64,000 bases of DNA. It comes from Pagrus major. Lineage: Eukaryota > Chordata > Actinopteri > Spariformes > Sparidae. The first letter of the stretch is position 1. Each line of letters begins with the position of its first letter. Both the position numbers and the translations under genes were made by a program. This document shows, one piece after another, positions 41,218 through 52,700 of the stretch. The notes beneath the pieces are model-generated. The model saw only the letters and a list, made by a program, of their open reading frames with translations, was not told the DNA's origin and did not search any database. Location of the stretch: NCBI RefSeq assembly GCF_040436345.1, contig NC_133216.1, positions 3,501,533-3,565,532 of the forward strand, in the 5' to 3' direction.

Positions 41218-42190
41218 CCTCTGGTATTTGTATCTCTGACTGTTCTCACTTTAAAGGCTGAACGCTGGAAGACGGATATTTACACATACCAGACATCAGC
41301 AAAGAACAGAGGGTCATTTCTCAGAATATCCCCTGTGGTCGGGTCGCTGCACGGAGACGAGCCTGTAGCTCAGACGCAGAGAGGATCTATAGAAACGCGC
41401 TAAAGTAAACAGCTAGTGTACATTTTTGATCGTGGCCTGGTCAGAAGGAAAAAGCCACATGATGTAGAAACAGGCCGGACCAAAGAAACATAAACAATGA
41501 GGAGCGCCGACAATGTCTGTGACATTAATTTGAAGGCTTGAGTGTCTGTAATGTGTCAGAGGTCAGAGGTCAGAGGGAGTCTGGACTCAACCGGATGACT
41601 TGCATACTTAAATGAACAGCACACAGACGACTGCACGTCAATTTTTAGCAACTACTGTAGAGGTCTCTCAGTCATCGTGGGAGTTAAACACCCACAGTTA
41701 CAGAACAAAATCTATCTATGGATAAAAATAACGTTGAAGATTTATTCTCATGATGTTTAGTCACGTTCTCTGACTTCCTTCCTTCCTTCCTTCCTTCCTT
41801 CCTTCCTTCCTCTCACTGATAGTGACAGTCGAGGCGACCAGATGAAACACTGTTGCCTTGAATAAACTTACAGATTTCTCTGCTTTGGACTTTGTTGGAA
41901 ATATTTTGGATAATAACACAACTCAACAAAATATACAACTGAGGGCTCGTCATTTTAAGACATTTTAATGCAGAAATGTTGGATATTATATCGTTAAGCA
42001 AATTAATGTCATACCAAAGTGAAGAGAACAAACTGTAATCTTATTTTACTTATGTAGGTTTGTTTTTTCTTTCTTTCCTTTTTATTTAATATTCAGTAAT
42101 TATCTTTCATATAACAAAACCAAATGAAGAAACACCTCTACTTTGGAAACATTAAAGCTGGTAGTGTACAAACCTGTAGAGAAGGACTCC
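38701..42190. other. Intergenic region between the actn4 promoter and the calpain 3' end
   Basis: About 3.5 kb. It holds one inverted-repeat element (39385-39667), a (CA)21 array at 41174-41216 and a (TTCC)n array at 41774-41812. I see no gene. It must contain the distal promoter of actn4 and the termination region of the calpain gene. Confidence 0.6.
39385..39667. mobile_element. Inverted-repeat fish element, family C
   Basis: The left end reads ACAGGTCCAGTGTGTAGGAA and the right end CCTCCACACTGAACCTT, imperfect inverted repeats. The internal TTCTGGGCTACTGTAGAAAC and CATGGCAGACTCCATGGAAG match an element I recognise from percomorph genomes. It is probably a non-autonomous DNA transposon. 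Confidence 0.75.
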
Positions 42191-42209
42191 GCAGACTCTT
42201 TCTATAATC

Positions 42210-42215
42210 TTTATT
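42210..42215 (-). terminator. Calpain polyadenylation signal
   Basis: The minus strand reads AATAAA within CTTTATGAATAAAGATT. It lies about 460 nt beyond the stop codon at 42678 and is the first canonical signal after it, giving a 3' UTR of roughly 480 nt. Confidence 0.6.
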
Positions 42216-42328
42216 CATAAAGTATTATGTTGAAACCCGACCGACCCCACATGCTGTCAGTGACAAACAACTTTATATACATTTTATACAATCATGTACA
42301 AACCATCTATCCCGTAGGATGATGGCTG

Positions 42329-42364
42329 ACAGATGATGTCACAGATGATGTCACAGATGATGTC
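42329..42364. repeat. Three 12-bp tandem repeats in the calpain 3' UTR
   Basis: Three perfect copies of ACAGATGATGTC, each overlapping a CRE-like TGATGTCA. They lie between the stop codon and the AATAAA signal. Confidence 0.9.
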
Positions 42365-42677
42365 ACAGGTGACCTTTTCCGAAGCGTCACCAACACAGTG
42401 AATCATAAACTTCACTTTGACCTTTGAGCCCAGATGTTTCCATGACTGAAGAAAGATCTTAAAGATGTTTCCACTGTTACTGTTTGACTATATGATGAAG
42501 AAATATATGTTAATAAAATCTGAGTACGAAGTCTGTTTTCACTACTTGTTTCTATCATTGAACTCTACTGTACATCTACTTTCACACATCTGAAGAAATA
42601 AACACTACACATTAAAATCACGCATGAAAATCAGAAGAGCAGATCCTGATGAATCAGTTTCAGTGGATCAGGTCAGC

Positions 42678-42874
42678 TCAGTTGTACATGGTCATGTGGA
42701 GCCACTGGAACCAATCAGAGGACAGAAAACATTTAGTTTAAAATCAACATAAATATACTTCAGTGTCACGTTTGACAGGTTGAAGAATGGTTTAAGACTT
42801 GTGTTATTTTTTAATTCTCTCTTGAAAGTATCTATTACTGCAGCAGATAAAGAGGAAGGCGTAGATGTTGTTAC

Positions 42875-42940
<66 letters not shown>

Positions 42941-45900
42941 ACATATATACTGTGTCTACGTTCTCACCTGTCTGTAGCTGACAGTTATAGCTCCACTTCC
43001 CACCATATCGTACGCTTGAAATTTGTCTGCAAAAGAGGACAAAAACAAAGTAAAATGACAAAAAATGGCTTTCATTTTGTCCTGCCTGTCGTATGTGGGC
43101 AAAAACAAACCGCGCTGTTGCCGGGAGGAGTTTGGTCATTAGATTTTGACCTTGTAGAAAGGTCAGATAGTTTTAACGACACCGCAGCCGTTCGATTATT
43201 GTCACTTTCAGTCCATTTGTAGTCAATAATATCCAGGAAGGTTAAATCACAAACATTGTCTTCACTCTAGACATCTCTCTCCTCTCTGCCACCTCTTCTT
43301 ATTCTTCCTCTCCACTCATATTTTAACTCCATCCCCTCACTTCCTCTTCTTCTTGTCCCTGTCACATCATTACTCTTAATACAAACCATCTATTGGGGGA
43401 AACATGTCGGCCTTGTCGTGGCAACTACCAGCAGGATACGCTGGATGAATTATGTTCACTTGATTTAAACACGTTATTGTTTCTAATTTGTAGTATTTTG
43501 TCTTCCCCCTCCCTCGTTCCCCGTCTCCCTCCCTTACGGATCATGCTCTCCAGTTTCATCAGCAGGTACAGGAAGCCGGGGTAACTGATGGTCAAGTCGG
43601 GCTCTGTGTATCTCAGTCCAACCAGCTGCATCACCAGATCATCCACCAGGATGCCTGAAGCAGAGACACAGGAGACGATCAAGCATCTGTCAGAAGAGCA
43701 CGACTAAACAGAGGAACAAAGTGCTGCGTGTAGCACTCGCTTCATTTACATTTTCCTGACTTAAAGTAAAAGTAGCAGTTTAAATATTAACTCGATTAAG
43801 AGTAAAATGTCACTCATTCAAAATGTGCTGTTATTAGGTGACTTATTAGAGGTGAACCAAATGATGGCTGTGATTTTTATGGCTTCAAAAGGCTGAGAGG
43901 GCAAAGTTCACACGACATTAATTAACACTGAGATGTCCAAACTTTTTTGACCTTGAGGGCTGAAACTAAACACAGTGTTGGGCCACAAGGTGAAAGCAAG
44001 CAGCCATCGTATTGTTTTATTAGGATGCAAAATAGTACCAGGATCCCAAGTTCCTTTAATTGACTAACTTGCTTCTCAAAGTGTCGCTCTGCCATGAGAA
44101 ATACTTCACAATAAGGGATCTCACATATTTAAAATGTGGGCCCCAGCTCTGATTAAAGCGTCCGGCATTTCAAAATAAAGTGCATCAACAAAGGACACAG
44201 ATTTGGACTCCATATCAGGTTTAATCTAAATGTAATGAGGTTTACTGTCTTACTTTACTATAAATTCACTTTCTTCATGCATAATATGAATCTGAACTAA
44301 AGTGCTGAGCCTCCGAACTGACTGAAGGTATTCATCTTCTCTTGGGGGGCCGTGTATTTTTACTGTGATGACATGAGAAACACAAAAATTATGATTCTTG
44401 ATCTTATTCAAAGACTTTAATTATATTTGTAACTATATATAATTAATGTGATTAAACAGCAGAGGGGGAGGAGGTAAAGAGAGGCGCTCTGGCTCCCCCT
44501 GCTGGTCACAGCAAATGTTCCAGTCCTACCTGCTGCCTTCAGAGCCGGGGTGACCTCTTGATACTCCAGGTGGTGAGTTTTGTTCTTGTCAAACGCCAGG
44601 AAGATATCCTGAGGAGATATTGGACAAAACATAATGAACACAAGAAAAACTGCATCATGTCAGAGTCACAGAGAGTTCAGCTCCAGTGTGAAAAAACAAC
44701 AAGTGCTCATTACACACTGCTCAATAATGGGCAGACTTCTGCAGGAAATGATGTTGTTGTGTGTTGTTCTTGTGGATGTCAGTGCTGTGGTGTGTTGATC
44801 ATCTCACCGTCCACCTCCTGATCTTGTCCCACAGACTCTGGAACTCGGGCCAGTTGAGCTGAGCGATGCCTTGAGTCTGGACGAAACACCGAGGTCAAAG
44901 AAATTAAGCTCAAACAAAAGAGTCAGCTGACATAATGCAGAGTTTAACAATCAATACATACACAGATAGTTGCCAGTTTATTAGGCACACGTAGCTACAA
45001 CTAATACAACAGTCCTGTGATGAATCCTCCTTCATGCAGCATCATTCAGACGACATGTTGATACTGGAGAGATGCAGCAGCTATGATTAAGTTTTATATT
45101 GAACCCAGTGCACAGATTGTAATCTTAAAGGCCTAAAGTCTTGTTTGAAGGCTGTGTCTTTGAGTTTTTCTTTTCAATCAGTAACAGAATAATAATGAGA
45201 ACAATAAAGAGGATTTCAGAAAGAACAACATCATGTTTCAGAGCTTGGATAGCTCAGACGGTAGAGCATCAGACTTTTAATCTGAGGGTCCAGGGTTCAA
45301 GTCCCTGTTCAAGCGGCAGAAGTTTTAAGATGCTTCAAGGACAAAGTAAAACCAACAGCTGCTTGATTACCTGCTGTGTGCTGATCTCAGAGACTACTAA
45401 ATGGTATACAGGTAAGCTCTGAACATAAATTGTCTGTATGTTCTCTTTGCAGTTAATTCACAAGAACTCAGATTACTTTAAGGAAATCAATAAACCTTAA
45501 CATACACACTGTCAAGTACACGTCATTTATTTTCTGCGCTATTTAATTGATTATTTTGCCGCTGTGAGTAGCTCTCTGTGCATTGCATTGTGGGACAAAA
45601 GTGTACATCACCAGCACAACAGTGCAAAGTCCCATGGTTTAAAAATGCAAACGGACCTTTTCAGAGTGTATTTGAAGGTATCCCGTTTTGACCTTTTGAC
45701 CCTCAGCAAGCACTGGGGAGCAGTTTTTAAATGACTGGTTCATGTTGTGTCATACGTGTGTGATGTGAGCGCTCTACATACAAGAAACCTGCCTAGAATC
45801 AGTACTCAGTACAGAACCAACGGTGAAGCAAACATACAGAAAGACCGACACCAGCCAGAGACGTTGCTCGGAGTTCAATCTGAAGGAGATATTTCACTCT

Positions 45901-48900
45901 TCAGAGCCTGGATAGCTCAGTCGGTAGAGCATCAGACTTTTAATCTGAGGGTCCAGGGTTCAAGTCCCTGTTCAGGCGAGACAAGTTTTAGAAAGCACAA
46001 AGCCCACAGTGACAACAAAACCTGTCGAGCATTGTGTCTCATGGTTTGTATGTTGGGACAGGAAAACATCTTGGGCCACTCACACACAGGTATTTCTAAA
46101 AACACAGGTTATTAGCCTTGCGTACACATGTAAACGGTGTTGTAGTTTGTGAAAACACACGTTTCTAAACACTGTGAAGGGTCAAGATATTCAGACACGC
46201 AGAGGACTAATAGAGGAAGAAATTAAACACATGATCCTGGCTACATTAAGAAATTAATGTCCTTGAGGGAAATTTTACAATATAAACATCAACCAGTCTG
46301 CAATGTTTAAATGCTACTGCCAATGAATATTTAAAGTGTTTTTATTTCTAAGACCTTCTTCACCAGTTTTAATGTATATTTTGCAGCTTTGAGCAGCTGT
46401 TGTATTTTCTTTGTGCATTATGGGACAATTATTATATGATAATGGTTATGTAAAGAACTGAGGCAGCATGGAGCCACATACTGACTCCTGTTTTTTTCCT
46501 TTTATACTTGTGAAGGATACATCCATGAGGACCACCATGCTCTTGCAGTGCTCCAGAGCCAGGTACTTCTCACTGCCGGCCAACACTGAAAAACAACAAG
46601 TCAGATCATCAGCGGACATTTTCACATGCAAACAACAGCTGTGGTGAGTTTTGCACCTGGAGATGTTTTTTTAAAGAGACTGAGGCTGTTTCTGTTTGAA
46701 TAGCTGTGGACTGGATGTAAAGACAGGGGTGTGACCGCAGTCATGAACGTTGATATTGTTATGTTAATGCACTGCAAACAGACGCTCACAGTCGAGGAGG
46801 GTGTGGATCCCTGGGACAAAAAACAGAAGGTGAAGCCAAACACTTTTTAAAAAGTTTTTCTGGGGAGTTGTAGGTTGTTTCTCAAGTGTAGCTGCTTCTC
46901 TGGGTTTGCTTCCATGTCTCCTGTCTAATAACAGTAAAATGCCTTGCTGCAGGATCCTTCTACCCACTGTATGTAGGGTAAAAAGGATTAAGTGGCCTTT
47001 TGGGCTTCTTCCCGTCGTCCTGGTTGTCTGTTTCTCTCACGACATCTGGCAGCACTGATGCAGTCGTCACACCAATTTATCAGAAAAAACACAAGCGTCC
47101 TCTCTTTCTCTTGTTTACAGGGAAGCTACACTTCACATCCTCCTTCCTGCTGCTCCTCTGCTCATCTACCTGTCACCATCTCCTGCAATACTGAAGTTTT
47201 GATCCTCTTGATGCCAAATGAGGTCAACTGGCTGATTCATTCATTTAGTTCAGTTCAGTTCAGTTCAGTTCAGTTCAGTTCAGTTCAGTTCATGAACTGA
47301 ACTGAACTGAACTGAACTGAACTCATTCATTTACTAATTCGTAAATACCACAAAGTACATTACAGATGTAGCCTGAGCAACAACTCAATCAGCTCTGGTT
47401 TTTAACTCCAGTTTGAAGCAGCTACAGATGCTAATAACATGATTCCACATGAATCCCGCTGTCGTGATACGAAAACCAATCAGAGATAACCACTAACGTT
47501 AAAAATCACACGTTATTTTGTTTGGCTTGGAGTCCGTTGTTGCTACAACCTCAGGAACGACTTGCAACTTGTTTTCTAATCACTAAAGGAATTAATTGTA
47601 GACGATCTTCTGTTGAAAGAAAAACAAGACTGAACAAGTGGATTAATCCGCCCGTGAGAGCAGACAGACAGATGTCACTGACCTCCTGCCTTGATGGCCT
47701 CGGTCAGCAGGTTGTGGAGGTGCACCGGTCTGCATAACCCTTTCTGATGACACGAGGCAGAGAAAAGGCTTCGGGTCAGTTAAATACACACATATTCAAA
47801 TACTCAACACACAAGCAGAGCTCGTCACAGTTTGTGGTTTAAACCAGTCTTTGCACGTAACTGTTAGTGTTTGGGTGGAGCTCAGTGAATACAGTCTAAT
47901 TGAGTTCTTGTGATTGTGTCAGTGTGGAGGGTGTTCCCCAAAGTAGGTTACAAGTTCAAACCTATGTGGCAGATGTTAATTCATTTCTGGTCTGCGTGTG
48001 CAGCAGCTGAGTGCAGGTTTGAGTCTCACCTTGTTGCAGTGCTTCTTGAACAGCTCTTTGGTGGCTTTGGGAGACGGGAGAGCGGCCTGGTGAGGAAATG
48101 AAAGCTGCAGGAAGGAAAGACAGACCTCCAATGAGTTTTACTGCCACAGACACATGACTGCTGTACAACGTTTCATCTGTATACTCACACTCACAGTCAC
48201 CTCAGGAGACTTTAGAGCAACGTGGGGCAGCAAAGGAAACTAATACATTGTACTAATTTGTTTCCTGTGACCCAAAAACATAAATGTATGCTCTTTAGTC
48301 AAGAGACACAATGAAGCAAGCAATCCAAAATAGACTCTGTTAAGCAAAGCCGTGGTTATCCTACATTTTATACTTGAAGATGAGCTTTCTCAATGCATTT
48401 TGCTACAAGCAGTCCAAGATTTCAATATGTGAGACACTAAACTCAGAGCCTGGATAGCTCAGTCGGTAGAGCATCAGACTTTTAATCTGAGGGTCCAGGG
48501 TTCAAGTCCCTGTTCAGGCGAGATAAGTTTTACAATGCTTCAACAGGACAGTCTGTCAGTTTATCCTAAAGATAGCAACAATGAGTCATTGTCAGGCTTT
48601 AGCAGAGCTTGATGACAAGCTGATCATTTGAATGGTGAGGCAGTAAAACATCTGTAGCTGTCCACACATCACAGGTGTGTCTTACAATGAAGCTTCCTCT
48701 GTGTGTCGTGGCCTCTTGCAGACACGTAAACCTGAGTTTTAGGTCACTATCGTCTGCTTAGAGTCAGTTCGCTGTACAGAACTTGAAACCTGAACACTTA
48801 TAATAGAAAGAGGATCATTTACTGACTGAGTCGTCCAGACGAGGTCACTTTTCTGACTTTTATTTCGAACACTGATTTAATTTGAGCCCCGTCTGCTTCA

Positions 48901-48998
48901 CCAGGTGAACAGTTTGATCATTTAATTGTAGATGATTTAACTCGTCTCCTACCTCTGTTGCTGAGGAGATATCTTGTGGCGCTGGTTTGTGAGCTGGA
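42678..48998 (-). CDS. capn12: Calpain linker and penta-EF-hand exons 12-20
   Basis: These exons encode a short linker ([15 protein letters not shown], exon 12) and then the C-terminal penta-EF-hand domain, residues ~518-700. EF-hand-like loops are degenerate: [12 protein letters not shown] at the exon 15-16 join, [12 protein letters not shown] in exon 17 and [12 protein letters not shown] in exon 19. Only the exon 17 loop keeps most side chains expected for calcium. The last exon encodes only WLHMTMYN and the stop. Exon 13 has two possible acceptors, 18 nt apart. Confidence 0.87.
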
Positions 48999-49541
48999 CT
49001 GGAAGAAAAGCATGAAAACAAATTAAAATCATTATATTTATTATCACAAAAGGTTCTCATCTCAAGAAATTAGAGTTTAGAGACTAAAGACAAACACACT
49101 GTTCTTTGGGGTCACTGACGAGGGCGCTTAATATTTAACCTCGGCTGCTTGAGACATTTATCATGTTTTTTTGCCTCTTCATCTTTTTGCACTTGAAACA
49201 CACAGTTTGATGTTTAATCTCTCAGCTCCAGTGACGTGAAAACAACAAAACTGTAAACTCAGTCCCACATCAGACTGATCCGTGACTCACGTGATGGTGG
49301 TGCCCTGCTCCGTCAGCACCCGGAGGAGGAACGCTCCCTGCTGATTGGCCTTGAAGGTCGAAGGGATGATGATGTAACGACCTGGTGGAAGGGAGCCGCG
49401 AAGGACGACCTCCCGACGTGACGAGTACTGGGGGCTGCAGCGGACCGGGTGGCGCCTGCTCAAGTCCTCAGGTAACAGGTAAGTATTCTCTTTATTAGCC
49501 TGAAGAGACAGAACAACATTATAATACCTCACCAGGTGTCT

Positions 49542-49589
<48 letters not shown>

Positions 49590-49745
49590 CGGGTATATAT
49601 AAAGAGCTATTGACAGGTTGGTGCCTCTGCGTCTCTGGTGTTTCTGCATCAGAGCCAGAACGAAGGAGCAGCTCCTCTCGTCCTTGTTGCTGTCCACCTC
49701 CGACAGGACGAAGGAGAACTGAGGGTTCTGCCAGAACAGACCTGG

Positions 49746-49781
<36 letters not shown>

Positions 49782-52700
49782 TAAATACTACACTTTTCTT
49801 TATGCTGCATCTTTAACTTTAACTGTAGGCAGTAGTGGACTCACCACACACATTTTAATTTTGTGATGATAACAACTGCACCTCTGTAATTAAACACAGA
49901 GGGAAGTATTAACTATTTATCCATTTATTTCACATTTATTGGACCAAACGTGGTGAAGTGGCCACGTTCTGTCAGCTGAAAGGGCACATTTTTATTATAG
50001 GGTCATCCAAAAGGGGAACGTGTTGTGTAATGTTCCCGTGCCAAGTGATTCTCCAGTTTGGTTTGGTTTGTTGGTGTGACTCAATAATAAATGAGACCAC
50101 ACCTTTACACACTGACAGACGGACAGACAGACAGAAAGACAGTCAATACTGTGGTTCTGTTAGTATTTCTGTTACTTTACAAACAAACTTGTCTCGGCTT
50201 GATGTGAGTTGATACCTATTCCTAAAAAAACAGATCTAGACGTTCGCAGGCAGAGTATGAAAAACTGAAGAGGATTATTCTAACTCCAGTACTTTCAGCT
50301 TAATCTACAAGGTAAATACAAGGTCATGTACAAGCAGACATATTCAAATAAAACCTGTTCTGCAGCACATGGCCATGTTTATACAGCGGAGGTGACCTCC
50401 ACTGTCGGCTGTTTCTGTTCTGTGATGTTGACTGCTGACTGGAGCTGGAGGGGAAACGTACTTGACTTCATGAAGGTAACGTTACAGAGAGGAGAGAGAA
50501 CCAGAGTCTGCGCTGAGTGCTGAGTTCAGTCAGAGTTACTGTTCATTAAACCATCTTCTGTGAAACTTCCTGCAGATGTTTCACATTAAAAGCCTCACAA
50601 AGAGAGAGGATTATTGAGGATTATTGTGGTGGGAGCAGATTGGAAAAAAGTGTCTGATCACTCAAACGTGGCTAAATTTAAGTAAATAATGTCCACACAG
50701 TTTAAAACACATGCGAAACAGTTATCATGCACAGAACAATAAACATTTTTCATGATGTACAATAAATGTGTCTTACCTCCTCCGGGAGCGCCTCCTGCTG
50801 AGACACACGGCACCCAGTTCCCATGATGCATCGTGCAGGACCACGGCCTCACGGCGGAGCCCGGTTCGCTCAGAGCGTCGGTCAGGTGACAAACCTCCAT
50901 CATCTCAAAGTTCTGCCTGAAGTCTGACACCGACATCCTGACGGAGAGAGAGACACGGGTCAGCTGACGGGCGCTTCTGCCCAAATATGAGGTTTGATTG
51001 TTGAAGACTTGTTGTTGAAACTAATCACATATTTCTTTTTAAATCATTGGAAACATGTCTGTAACTCCATCATTCATAAAGAAAGCTGCACTGAAGCATT
51101 TTCCAGATTTGAGTCCTTCAAGATATAAAAACATGTCTGCATGAGAAAATGTGATGTGACGGATCAGTTCTGACTTGTTTGCCGTGTGGTTCCTGTTGTG
51201 GTTCAGACTCACATGTCAGAGCGTTTTTGTTTCGTGTTTGCAGAGAAGGCGGACTGTAAGAGTCAGTCGGCAGTGATACGTGTCACGGATGAACAACTCA
51301 CCAGAACTCCCCGTCCTCCCGCCTGACCCGGTCCAGTCTTTTCTGCTCCTCAGCGCTCACTGAGTTCCACTCTTTACTGAACACACAGAGACAGAGACAG
51401 AGACAGAGACAGGGGTTAGCAAGGTTTCAGGTAGTTAATCTTGAAGATTTATTTCAGATTATTTAAATTAACACATCTTCATTTAAAATGTATAAAATCA
51501 GTGCTTTGATTGGGCTCCTGTGTGTGTGTACGAACCTTTTCCGATCGCTCCAGGGACCCTCCCACTCTGCGCGGCCCCAGGGGTTGAGGAGTCGCACCAA
51601 AGCCTCAGTGCCGTAATGAGTCTTCACCTGGAGGACGAAGAAGCAGATAGACACAGAAAACAGGTGAGGGCAGTGAGCAGGCCCTGAGGAGTCCACATGA
51701 CTGCTGTAAGGTCTACAGATCCTCCATCTGAACTTGCTTATTGCAGCTTCATGTTTACGTCCAAAACTCAGGGGATGGTGAACAGGTTCTGGCTGAACAA
51801 CACATTTATAACAAACATGCTGAGACTAAGATAGTTCAGTATGTTTGCACTTCTCTAGAAGCAAAGTACAGCTGGTTGTTTTGTGATTATTTTAGTTTAG
51901 GTCAATGCAATCAGTAATGTTTAGCTAACAGCACCAGCCCCAAAGCTCCTGGACTTTTCAGAAGTATTACACTCGAAGCACAGACTTTTTGGGAGGTAAA
52001 TTATGTCCCCAGAACTTAATTTAGACCCGGATCCACGTGGTGGTAACACACTGAGATCCTCCAAAGGTTCAAGTGGAAAGTTCAAAACATAAATGTTGAG
52101 ATGCATTTTTTGAACAATGTTGCTGAGGGACATTTACCTTCTCCACTGCAGTCAGAGAGTAAGCGTGTCTGAACATGATCCCAAATTCATTCCTTTGTTC
52201 CAACGGACCCTGGAGGGAGAAAACATCCACCCACAGTCAGGACAGGAGTGAAATTATACTCATGTGACTCATCACGCTGACAACTAAACACTGGGAACAT
52301 GCTCTGCTTCGTGTTTCCCAGCAGGTTGCTCTCACTCCTCACTGTACCTGGCAGTTGGCACAGTTGATGAGCGCTCCTTTAGACAGCAGGTCTTTGAGGA
52401 AGGCCGGCAGGTCTCTGGGCAGTGAAGTGACGTTCAAAACCTCGGTCACCCCTCCCGTCATATCCACCATGGCCTCATGAGGGAGGCCCATGTCCAGAGC
52501 TCTGTAGCCTCCTTTCAGCCTGGGACAAACAGACACATGGGAGGACGAGGACATCAGACCGCAGTGGTAAACAGGTAAATAACTGGACAAACAAAAACCA
52601 AAGCTCTACAGAAGAGACCTGCTTAACCTCATATTCAGAGGCAGACTGACAGGGAGACATGTCCAAAGTCTTCAGTTCAGGTTGAAAGGTGAAAGGACTG

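Noticed and set aside
45747..46115. Open frames covering the tRNA genes (also 45141-45422)
   Set aside because: The shared peptide is only the translation of the tRNA-Lys sequence.
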